Positions 26,701 through 36,007 of a DNA stretch of 64,000 nt are shown one piece after another. The notes beneath the pieces were generated by a model. That model made no database searches and was not told the origin of the DNA. It saw nothing but the letters and a program-made list of their open reading frames with translations. Position 1 is the first letter of the stretch, and each line of letters opens with the position of its first letter. Position numbers and translations under genes: made by a program. The stretch is taken from NCBI GenBank assembly GCA_021495925.1, contig JAKEKT010000031.1, positions 248,001 through 312,000 of the forward strand, in the 5' to 3' direction. Source of the stretch: Diplodia intermedia. Its lineage: Eukaryota > Ascomycota > Dothideomycetes > Botryosphaeriales > Botryosphaeriaceae.

Positions 26701-27391
26701 CCCGGACAAGTTCGATTGCGGCATTGAAGCTGTCAGCAGGCTCTATCTCAATGAGATGAAACGTCGCCAGCCCGAGGGTCCGTACTACATCGGTGGCTGG
26801 TCTGCCGGAGGCGTGATTGCCTACGAGGTCTGCCAGCAGCTCCTCGCCGACGGTGATAAGGTCGAGAGGCTCCTCTTGCTCGACTCACCGTGCCCGGTGA
26901 GGCTCGACCCTCTTCCTGCGCGTCTCCACCACTTCTTCGACTCGATCGGATTGCTTGGGACGGGCAAGCCCGGCGGCACTCCTGGGTGGCTCCTGCCTCA
27001 CTTCGCGGCTTCGATCAAGGCGCTGAAAGAGTATGAGCCTGTCCCGATGCCTCAAGACAAGGCACCTGAGACGTATGCCATCTGGTGCACTGATGGAGTT
27101 TGCCCCAACCCCGACGACCCCCGCCCTCCGCCCGGTGAGGAGGAGGATCCGGCGCCTATGACGTGGCTCCTGAACAACCGGACGGAGTTTGACGACAACG
27201 GCTGGGGCCAGATTATCCCCAAGGACAGGATGAAGTTTGGTGTCATGGGTGGCAACCACTTCACGATGATGAAGGATCCTTATGTAAGTTGATCTCACGC
27301 CTACTATCCACACATCGCAAACGCTGACATTGATTTGTAGGCTGAAAAGCTTGGCGCACTGATCAGAGAAGGCATGAGCCTTGAGGTGTAG
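20780..27391 (+). CDS. PKS1: Non-reducing polyketide synthase, 1,3,6,8-tetrahydroxynaphthalene synthase (DHN melanin)
   Basis: Makes the naphthol precursor of DHN melanin from acyl/malonyl-CoA. Exons 20780-21057, 21106-27283 and 27341-27391 (introns of 48 and 57 bp) join to 2168 aa, the usual length of melanin PKSs. Domain order with visible catalytic residues: SAT (GLCTG, Cys114); KS (DTACSS, Cys543); AT (GHSLGE, Ser990); product template (His1318 in VTGHLV, Asp1509 in WIDGC); two acyl carrier proteins (VDSLMS Ser1687 and MDSLMS Ser1820) separated by a Ser/Asp-rich linker; thioesterase/Claisen cyclase (GWSAG Ser1992, His2144 in GGNHF). All key residues are present, so the enzyme looks functional. 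The last 16 residues come from a tiny third exon. The divergently placed CMR1, 18.7 kb away, supports melanin rather than another aromatic product. Reductase and dehydratase partners are not in the window. Confidence 0.98.
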
Positions 27392-28347
27392 AGATTGCTT
27401 GTGCTTTTATGGCTTTGATGCGAGCAAAGTGTGCTTTAGAGTTCTGATACTGCTTGGGCGGCATACGGGAGTTTGGCGCAAATACGGGCTTCTCCGGGCT
27501 GATGACTTGATGATTGTCCTCTGTGCTTTGGAGTAAAGGCTTTGCTGGTTTCATCTAGATGGTTGGTTGGGTTTTCTTTTCACTTGGGAAGGCAGATTGT
27601 GCGAGACAAAGGTTTTCCGTTTCCTCCCTTTTCCTTTTTCGTTTCTTCTCTTGAGTGACCGTCACTGGCATACACAAATTCCTACTGTAGATAATGACCA
27701 AAAAAATTCGACGCATAGAAACCATGGACCGAGTCATTGATCATCCCTGTGTACAAGCAGCAACTACCGGAACGGGAGGGCCAAGGATCGGCCGCATTCA
27801 ACCCTTGCTCCTGTCACATGTTTTGTGATAGGGCGCATCACTGAGCCGGATGGGGCAAATGAACGTGTTTCGGACTTCCTCCTCACCGGAGTCCGACGGT
27901 CAGGAGGAGGGGCTGGCGTGGCAGCGACATCAGGCAGCAATCAGGCAAGTGTGCATGTCGATCGTGGGATGGGCGTGGCGCTGGTCACGGCCGTCTGCGG
28001 CCCATCCTGGTACATACGTGCCGTCTCCAACCACGGGCGCGCGCGCAGCTTGCATCTACTTTTGGAATGGCGAGGGGTGTTGCGGAATATTGGGAAACAG
28101 TAAGAGCTGCGCACGGCTTACGAGAGGCGGGAGAGGTGGGAGGTGCTAAGCGAGGATAGGGCTGATGCAGGCGCCTGCTGTGCCTGCCCTGCACCTGCAC
28201 TTCAGTGGCGGGGCTGCGGCTGCCGGGCTTGGCCCGCCGCTGCCCGCTGCCCCCGCCGCCCGTCCCGCCCGCCGCCCTCGACTGCCTTGCCCGAGAGAGA
28301 AGCGCTGCTGCGGAAAAGCGACCACCGCCGCCCCTCCCCACGCAGCC
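27392..28347. other. Intergenic: PKS 3' flank and prefoldin promoter
   Basis: 956 bp between two genes of the same orientation. The first part is AT-richer, as expected of the PKS 3' untranslated region, with a T/C-rich stretch near 27620-27660. The last 200 bp are GC-rich and lead into the prefoldin ATG. No RNA gene or repeat of note was seen. Confidence 0.7.
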
Positions 28348-29220
28348 ATGGCCACGCCCGCCCAGGGAGCAAGGTACCTCCCGCCATCCTGCTGAGGTGC
28401 CGTGCATTGCCCGGCTAACGTGTGCGCAGCAAAGATGCTCCCACCAACCCGCGCGGCATTCCCTACGCGCCCTTTGTCGACAAGGTCGAGGACTATGCCA
28501 CAACCCGCGCCGACGTCGAGCCTACCCTCAAGAGCTTCCAGGAGATGATCTCGTGCGTCCCCGCCGCCCCTTCATGCTCCGCCCTGCACCATGGCTTGCG
28601 CTCACAAGCGCAGGAAATACCAGTTCATGCAGGTCAACACCGAACGCCGCGCCGCCGGCCTGAAGGACAAGATTCCCGACATCCAGAAGACGCTGGACAC
28701 GGTGCGCTTCTTGAAGACGAAGAAGGTGCGCACGCCCCGTTCAGCGCTACGACACACGTCAGGCTAAGGTCAACCGCATTCAGCCCGGCTCCGACCCCAT
28801 TGAGACGACATTCGAGCTCAACGACACGCTCTATGCGAAGGCCCAGATTCCTCCTACCGACGAGGTCTACCTATGGCTTGGGGTATGTGCATCTCGTCAG
28901 CCGAAGGAAGAACGGGGATATTGACGGTTGGCATAGGCGAACGTCATGTTGGCGTATCCCATCCCAGAGGCCGAGGACTTGCTGGACAACAAGCTCAAGA
29001 CGGCTCAACTGAGCCTCTCCAACTGCGAGGAGGACTTGGATTTCCTGCGCGAGCAGATCACGGTGCGTATCTACCCCTCTGGGTTGCAGTGGCAGGGGTG
29101 ACTGATTCTCTTCAGACTTTGGAGGTCGCTACCGCTCGTGTATACAACTGGGACGTTGCCCAGCGGCGCAAGGAAAGGATCGAGGCCGAGGAAGCCGAGG
29201 GCAAGAAATCGAAGGACTGA
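28348..29220 (+). CDS. PAC10: Prefoldin subunit 3 (VBP1/Pac10 family)
   Basis: Alpha-type subunit of the cytosolic prefoldin hexamer, which delivers unfolded actin and tubulin to the CCT chaperonin. Six exons join in frame: 28348-28373, 28430-28552, 28614-28725, 28763-28882, 28937-29062, 29116-29220, giving 203 aa, close to the usual 190-200. The protein shows the N-terminal NPRGIPYAPFVDKVEDY motif typical of subunit 3, a first coiled-coil helix (about 30-70), the central beta-hairpin region with TFELNDTLYAKA and EVYLWLGANVMLAYP, and a second coiled-coil helix up to a charged Glu/Lys tail. Introns are very short (37-60 bp); the 37-bp one (28726-28762) is at the low end of splicing size. The first exon is only 26 nt. 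Confidence 0.94.
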
Positions 29221-31762
29221 AGACGTGTCGAGGCGGGAATGGTGAGAAGGCTCGCTCGGGTTGACGCCTGAATCACCCCAATCACACCCTCACCTCCAGT
29301 GTTATCCGAGCGACGCTTTAGATGGCACGCGGCTGCTCTCCGTCAAGCAAGCTGCACAGGGTTGCCTTCGACACAGTACGAGGGTTTCGTGTAAATAGTG
29401 CGACATGACCCCGGGAAACCGAGACGAATGCAAAAGTACCCACCGCTCATCCTCTATTCTCCCTTCTCGCTCGGGTGCCTGCAACAAAGCGTCGTTGGAG
29501 GCCGTGATGTTCAGTTTTCCCCCACTACGGCCGCGTTAGAATCACCGATACCGCTGTGGGACTTGGTATTTCCTTGGACCCAGCACGCTACGCGGGGTCA
29601 AGCTTTAGTCCGTTTCACCACACCATTTTCAATCTACACGCCCAAGCTTTTTTCGCAGTCGTAAGCCTTACTCGCATAAGGCAAGACCATTGATCCAAGG
29701 CATCCAGCTACGCACGATGCACTTTCCCCGTCCGCCGATCAACCCCGGGGACTTCTACAGGGAAGAGGATCCCGTCAGCCGCGCATACGCGCCCTCGGCA
29801 AGCAGGGAAAGCATTCCCCCTATTGCTCCCCGTCCCATATACTTCTACATACCCTTTTTTGAAACAAAGGATCCGCACCACTTCTTATTCTCTTCACCCA
29901 AAGGGGCCTCCTTCACCAAATGCGGCAGTGCTTCCGTTCTTCACACCTCTACGTCTGTGCCGCACTACGCCATCGGTAGCGGTCAGCAAAGGGCTCGGGC
30001 AAGTGGGTCCGCGGATAAAACGTCCAGAGAATCCTGCGGTAGCACGCTTAGCGGGAATTGGCGCCGTCTGGGATACGGTGCTCTTTTGCTCGTGTTTCTT
30101 CATTGCCCGTGCCTTCTAGAACCATCAGCATCGCTCCTTGTTGAAATTCCAATGTTGTGGCGGTTCTAACTTCGAGGTTCCAGTCGAGCTGCGTTTCTTC
30201 TCCGCAGGCCTGTAGAGTGGGGGTAGAGCTTTGGCGACGAGTGGTGCTTTGGTCCTGTTTCGGGGTCCGGAAGAAGACAACTCTGTCTGATGTCTAGTTT
30301 TTGGGTGTGCGGCTGCTGAATTTTGTGTGCAGGCGGGTTCTGCCACGGGAATGGGCTTTGAGATTGCCTCGTCGAAAGACATCAAGGAGAGAAGGCAGCA
30401 GTCATGCCAGGGCTCACAAAGACCGCTTGAACCCGGAAACTTAGCTTTAGCGAGACCATGGTATGTTCACTTTAGCCTGGCCTAATAGAGCCACAACTTC
30501 TCGGACTGGCCATTTCTGTTGGCTACCTTCTGATGAGAAGTCGAAGTTCATAATATTCCCGAGAGAAGCAAGCTTTACTGCAGCAATACGATCAACTGCC
30601 AACCTGAGGCAGCTGGCCGTCTCGTTGTGCCACAAGATTGAAAGGATTAGTGGTTGGACTGCAGTAGATGAATTTCCAGCCAGACATTATTTATCTCTTT
30701 CTGAAGGCGGTTTCGCGCTGCTATTGAGAAGAATAAAGCTGGCACAAGGCAACTTTCGGGTTGACAGGGCTCTAGGTGTGTGCAAACCTACGAGCACCAT
30801 ACTAGCAACGAAGTCATATAAGTCCCAAGCATGATCAATTGATCATTATGAATCTCATCCACTTCGTCGATGACGAACCGGTGCCAAACGCACGGTTTGC
30901 ACGATATTTTGTTCTCGCTGATAGCAGCCTCCAACGTTGCCCAAATACCAGAGGTTAGGGCTCCCAGGTCCCCTAGGCACGATACCACCTTTGCGCTCAT
31001 TTCCTGGTCCCACGATATCAAGGTGTCAATAGATGACCTGCATGCGTATAGCCTGGCGTCGCTGGGCCTGCGGCATACCGTCCAACAACTCCCACAGGTG
31101 GAAGAACCAGGACAGTACGACTTAGCGATTCAACCTCATGTCTTGTGGGCTGTCCTACCGTGCTCGACATGACCATTCGTAAGTGAAGGGCGGCATCCGG
31201 AGCCTCTTGCCAATAACTTGGCGAAACCTCAATGGTAGAAGCGGTTCCAGAGGCTTCAAATCTCTGGCAAGTATCCTACGATCCGCGAGGCTGGTATTCC
31301 TCTCCTCGCTCTGTAGTAAGCCCGACAGTTTATTAACATGGAATGTCGAAGTCGGGGCGGGGCTTCAGGGGGTTTGGGCGACACTGTACATCATTGCTGC
31401 TTTTCGACCCCTCGAACCCAAGCTCGAATGCACACAGTTAAGTGGAACTTCCATAGTCGAGCGGCAAGCACTTTCCTACAGCTGTTTCCTTTGCTACATC
31501 GACGCTTTTTTAGAGCAATGGCGATGAGTAGGTAGACTCTTCTATCTTACATTCTTTTAAACTTCTAGGAACCGACACCGGGGAAATCTCGTAACACGCT
31601 GCAGAAGCTGGTATCCGCGCATTTGAATACTCACTCCGAGAACCCCGGAAAACCCATGCCTAAGAAAACATCCGCCCTTTCAAGCTGGACCAAGAGCCTT
31701 ACGCCAGATATGCCTCGAAACCACTGTTATGCCGCCGTCGGTTTGCTTCCGAATGAAAGCAG
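29221..31762. other. Gene-poor interval between prefoldin and the HAD/RGG gene
   Basis: About 2.5 kb without a supported gene, between the 3' ends of two convergent genes. The part from about 30.1 to 31.6 kb is visibly AT-richer than its surroundings. A minus-strand frame at 30788-31021 has a helicase-like motif and is listed separately as a possible relic. Other open frames (for example 30463-30834 and 31183-31527 on +) have no recognisable motif. Confidence 0.6.
30788..31021 (-). pseudogene. Possible relic of a helicase-like (SNF2/DExx) gene
   Basis: An isolated minus-strand frame of about 77 codons contains WHRFVIDEVDEIHND, which resembles motif II (Walker B, DExx) of SNF2-type ATPases together with the hydrophobic strand before it. 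No P-loop (GxGKT) or later helicase motif could be found upstream or downstream in any frame, and stops interrupt both sides. If real, it is a decayed fragment in an AT-richer patch. The match is short and could be chance. Confidence 0.25.
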
Positions 31763-33665
31763 CTAGTAGGGATAGCCTCCATCATCGTAGCCGACACCAC
31801 CCGGTCCCTTATCGCTCATGTCATCAAGGCTCTTGTAGTGGCCTTGACCAGGACGCGCTCTGCCACCTCTGCCGGCGTTGTAGCCTCCACGACCGCCCCT
31901 GCCTCCACGGCCACCGTAGGAACCACCTCGGCCCCTGCCTTGGTAACCGCCGCGGAACTGCTGGGGGCCATTTCCAGGGGGCCGCCTGTTTTCGTCGCGG
32001 TTGTAGGCGGCGTATGCAGACTGACCGTGTTGACCTCCAGAATGACTGTAACTGTTGTAGGCAGCGGGCTGAGAAGGCGGCTGTGGACGAGCGCCATTGC
32101 CCAAAGCCGGGAATGCGTTTTTGTCATGCACGTCGAGCGCCATGCCGTCGTCGCGCGGCCTGGCGCGCTTGCGGTTTCCGGGGAAATACGACTCATACTC
32201 GCTTTCGCCGCGACGCTCGTCTTCCAGTCTCAACAGAACCTTCTCACCAACCGTGCTGTCGAACTCCAAGGCCCTGTCATCAGACACAGGTTGCCAGTTC
32301 TGGATGCGGCCAGCGTCCACTGGCTTCGCACCACGACCCAAGGCGAGCACGATGGTGGGTGTGGGGTTTTCAGTGTAGATTCGAGAGTTGGCAGGGACGG
32401 GAGACACGCGGGCAGCCCAGAGTCGATTCTCGAAGAGCGCAAAGCCGTTGACACGCCAGCGTTGGACCTTACCGATTCCACCGACCTTGTCGAGAATGCT
32501 CTTTGCCGCCGGGCGAGGGGTGATCAAAATACTGTTGGCCAGCACTCGAACATCCCCCTCGGGTCTGTTTGGCATGCTGTCAAGGAGAGCGGCGGTGAGC
32601 TGCTCGGTGACCGGGGGTTCGAGCAGATATCCAGTGAAGAAGACCGTCCGCTTGATTTGATATGGCTTGACGCCAGCCGGTGCCTGACGGGACTTGACCA
32701 AAGTGTTATGCGCGTTGATCAAGCGCTGGACTTCAGCCACTTCGGTGACGGGATTGAGCGATGTTGCATTTTCAGCAACTTGGATGACCTCCGCCGTGAT
32801 GGTCTTGCGCGCCACAGGCGGGTCTGGAGAGAGCAGAGACTTGTTGAAGGCGGTAAAGAAGTCGCGGAAGGCTTTGGTGTGCTTGGGCCGGTCCTCATAG
32901 ACGCGGATTTCGTCGGCATCCTTGTACGTGTGCACGAGGTCCCTGAGGAGCTCCTGCTTGAACGCCATGGTGTTCGCGAACTTCTGATTTAGCGGACCCA
33001 CGGCAGGCTTGAGGCAAATCATGTCGAAGTCGAGCTTCTTGGCCTTCAGAATGCGCTTGATCAAGTCGGCAAAGGGTGCCTCTGAACGGCCGGTCAGAAG
33101 CACGGTAAGAGCGTCCTTCTGTTCCATGGAAAGCTCGACCAGGGTGGCGATCTGCTCGTTCCACCAGCCTTCCCAAGCCCTCGGCTCCTCCTTCTCCACG
33201 CCGTCGCCCGTAGCGGCCAGGATGCTGGCGTCGTGCCACCACCCGCCATTCACGAAGACGTCGGGCGATTGAAGCTGGCCGATGGTCGGACCGTTCCACA
33301 CCTGCTTGTTCGGGAGGGGACTCGCAAAGACTGGCAGGTGTTAGAAACCGCGGGAGAGCGCGCGCGCGACACACAGAGAGGACGTACGGGTGTTGTCGAA
33401 GTCGTAGACGTGGATGCTCTTAATTTGCTGGGCGCCTGCACGCCTGTTAGTGCCGGCTCTGTTCGAGCGAGCATGGCCGGGGGAGCGTACTGGGAAGCTC
33501 CTTGTCCTGGCAAGACCAGCGCTTCAGCATAGTGACGGTGTGAGTGCTGGCTGGACCAGCAACGGCACTGTTGGCGGAGCCATTGTCAACGGGCGGTGGT
33601 GGTGGCGGCAACATGCTGAGCTGGCGAACCAGTCCGGGCGAGGGCTTGCGGGCGAGGCGGAGCAT
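31763..33665 (-). CDS. HAD-superfamily Swiss-Army-Knife RNA repair-like protein with RGG tail
   Basis: Three exons, 33665-33491, 33435-33388 and 33330-31763 (introns 55 and 57 bp), give 596 aa. The N-terminal domain opens with HVYDFDNTLF (Asp70, Asp72, Thr74), the HAD motif I DxDxT, followed by NGGWWHD and a second acid-phosphatase-like motif VLLTGR. This matches the family named HAD_SAK_1 (formerly DUF2410), known from fungi and grouped with Swiss Army Knife RNA repair proteins by sequence analysis. The C-terminus (about 490-580) is a dense RGG/Gly-Tyr-Arg-rich tail that suggests RNA binding. The start is uncertain: in-frame ATGs exist at 33665, 33614 and 33530; the first is chosen because a Pro-rich leader and THTVTMLKRWSCQDKELP continue without a break. 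It is divergent from the RING gene, with only 170 bp between start codons. The molecular function is not established. Confidence 0.88.
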
Positions 33666-33835
33666 CCGGAAGAGGCCAGACGGAGAGGACGAGATCAGCG
33701 TGGCATGGCGGGGAGGGTGTTGGGAAGACGGAAGGCGCAGGGCCGCGGCGGCCAAAACCGCAAGCGCGCGTCATCGTCACTTCCGCACCCGCCTCCGCCT
33801 CCTCCGCCCAAACACCCCCATCTCGGCCACCGTGC

Positions 33836-34843
33836 ATGGACACGCTCCCAGCCCCTCCGCAGACCAGCAGCTCGCAATCGGCCGCAGTCCAGCAAAAGGG
33901 CAAGGCAAAGGATGTCGCGCCCGAGAGCTGCGTCATTTGCCTCGATGCCATCTCCGAGCGCGCCATCACCGTTCCCTGCAACCACTACAGCTTCGACTTC
34001 CTGTGCCTCGCCAGCTGGCTTCAACAACGCTCCACTTGCCCGCTCTGCAAGGCCGATGTCTCCCAAGTCCAGTACGACTGGTGCTCGCCCGATGACTTCA
34101 AGACCTACAAGGTCCCGTCAACCGCGCCCGCCACGTCCCCAGGCCGCGGCCATGCTCGACCCCTCGTTCCGCGCCGTAACAGGCCCCGTCCTCCGCGTCG
34201 CAGTCCGTCTCCAACTCCAGACATAGCCCTGGTCCGCCGTCGCCACGTCTACCGCAACGAACTCTTCTCCATGCACGTTGGCACCAATCGCATCTCCCGC
34301 TACGCCAACTTCACCCCACACACGGTCGCCGCTTCTCCAGACCTACAGTCGCGTGCTCGCGCTTTCATCCGTAGGGAGCTTCGCGTCTTCAGCTTTCTCT
34401 ACCCTGACGCTGCCGAGGACTCGGAAACCGCAAGCCGTCGCGTTGGGAATGCCGAGTTTCTCCTCGAGTATATGCTAGCAATCTTGAAGAAGATGGACAT
34501 CAAGGGCCCAACCGGCCAGGCAGAGGATATGCTGCAGGAGTTCATTGGCAGGAATCACGCTCGACTTTTCCTACACGAGCTGGGTGCTTGGCTGCGGAGC
34601 CCATATACACGGCTGGAGGACTGGGATAGGCACGTCCAGTACCGTGAACCTCTGCCTACAAGCATAGAAGACTCTGAAGATCGGCGAAGCAGACCGGCGA
34701 CGGTCAAGCCACGCTCAGAAAACAACCATGCAGGTCCGTCACGGCCGCAAATTCGAACACGATCCTATCGGTCGTCGCCGTATCAGCGCCGGGGCGGTGC
34801 GTCCCAGCCAGATGGGATCTTCCCTCGACATGATCCTGATTGA
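33836..34843 (+). CDS. RING finger protein, probable E3 ubiquitin/SUMO ligase
   Basis: Single-exon gene of 335 aa. An N-terminal RING-like finger occupies about 32-72: C32, C35, C48, H50, C57, C68 and C71, with CPLCKADV at its end and W61 near the E2-facing surface. The usual ligand between H50 and C57 is not a Cys (sequence HYSFDFLC), so one position is non-canonical. A low-complexity Arg/Pro/Ser linker follows (about 95-125), then a conserved-looking helical part (RNELFSMHVGTNRISRY to the ARLFLHELGAWLRSPY region, about 135-265), and a basic Ser/Arg tail. The layout recalls Topors-like RING proteins, but the assignment to a named ligase is not secure. It shares a 170-bp bidirectional promoter with the HAD/RGG gene. 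Confidence 0.86.
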   Translation: MDTLPAPPQTSSSQSAAVQQKGKAKDVAPESCVICLDAISERAITVPCNHYSFDFLCLASWLQQRSTCPLCKADVSQVQYDWCSPDDFKTYKVPSTAPATSPGRGHARPLVPRRNRPRPPRRSPSPTPDIALVRRRHVYRNELFSMHVGTNRISRYANFTPHTVAASPDLQSRARAFIRRELRVFSFLYPDAAEDSETASRRVGNAEFLLEYMLAILKKMDIKGPTGQAEDMLQEFIGRNHARLFLHELGAWLRSPYTRLEDWDRHVQYREPLPTSIEDSEDRRSRPATVKPRSENNHAGPSRPQIRTRSYRSSPYQRRGGASQPDGIFPRHDPD

Positions 34844-36007
34844 GCTTTCTCGTTGTCTGTCAATCAAAGGCTCCACGTCAACAAGACCTGTGCGATCAGG
34901 ACTGGCACAGGCGGCTAGAGCACGCCGTCGACGTCTTCAACCTATTCGTCACTCGAAACGTCACGCGGCTTATAAGCTTAGTGCTACCACGCATGTACTG
35001 CTAGGCACGCTGGTGGTGGTTCATAGTGTCATGTGTGCTTCCTCATGCTGCACACGGTGCGGTCTTATTCCCGCACTTGTGATCAAAGTAATCGTAGAGC
35101 TTGTTTGGAAATGGGTAACTTCACATGCCACCATCTTTTGGGACTTCTCTCGCCCTGGAAAATGATCTGGTCAACTGAGTTTTGCCGTTGTAGGCTACTG
35201 AATTCATGTTGGGGGCAGATGTTGAATGAACAATTGATGCCTTTTGAATCAGAGTGGTGAGGTTGCATTGGCCGCCGTCTGCTCTATACGTCCCGCAAAT
35301 CTGGCCCGCCCAAAACATCAATATTGATATCGCTAACAATAACAAAAACAACGACCAAGGCGCTCCCATTCCCACTGCATTCACAAAGGACTCGGCTTAA
35401 TCTCCCCACTCAAGCCTCCCGCTAATATCACCCAGTACAACCCGAGATCGCATCAAAACAGCAAAACCTGGCCTAGCCAATCAAAGCTTGAAACGTAAAA
35501 AGGCATGTACCAACCAAACGTGAAGACCTGCGTTCTGCCTGATTGTATGCATGAACCCCGTAACCTCGTCAAAAGCTGGAGAGCGCATCAAATCGTCGTT
35601 TCTCTTTTTTTACATAACAGTTGGCGTTTTTGTGCGAAGGGAGGGGGAACGAAAAAGTTTGATGAAGACATATAAGGATGAAGAATACCTAAGACCAATT
35701 GGGCAAGCGGAAGGACGAGAGACTCACAGACACGGGTGAGTCGCGAAGAAAGGTGGGGGAGGATCGATGTCCCGCCCTGCCAGCCTCCCATTCTCTCGTT
35801 CCTTGCTCTTCCTTCGCGAATAGTAAGCAACATTATAGCCAACCTCTGGGATGATTTTCGCCGCCGACGGAAGAGAAGCCAGCTCAAGCAAGCCATCCAA
35901 TTGAAAAATCCGACCGACCACCCAAGAACCCACAGACACCACTCCCCTGTCCCAAACCCATTTATTCATTTCCACATTCTGCCAGCTGCCTGCAAATCAG
36001 CCCCTGG
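34844..36007. other. Intergenic between convergent RING and SWI1 genes
   Basis: About 1.16 kb between two 3' ends. It is AT-richer than the coding flanks and has several poly-T and poly-A runs near 35600-35660, consistent with 3' untranslated and termination sequence for both genes. No open frame with a motif and no RNA gene is seen. Confidence 0.7.

Noticed and set aside
31395..31430. tRNA T-loop-like GGGTTCGAG on the minus strand
   Set aside because: The five-base stems next to it do not pair and no anticodon or D arm could be placed.
31838..32992. 384-codon plus-strand frame
   Set aside because: Fully antisense to the HAD/RGG gene, which has clear domains and correct splicing.
33666..33755. 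Longer N-terminus for the HAD/RGG protein
   Set aside because: The open frame continues to 33755 but the first codon there is TTG; no ATG lies upstream of 33665 in frame.
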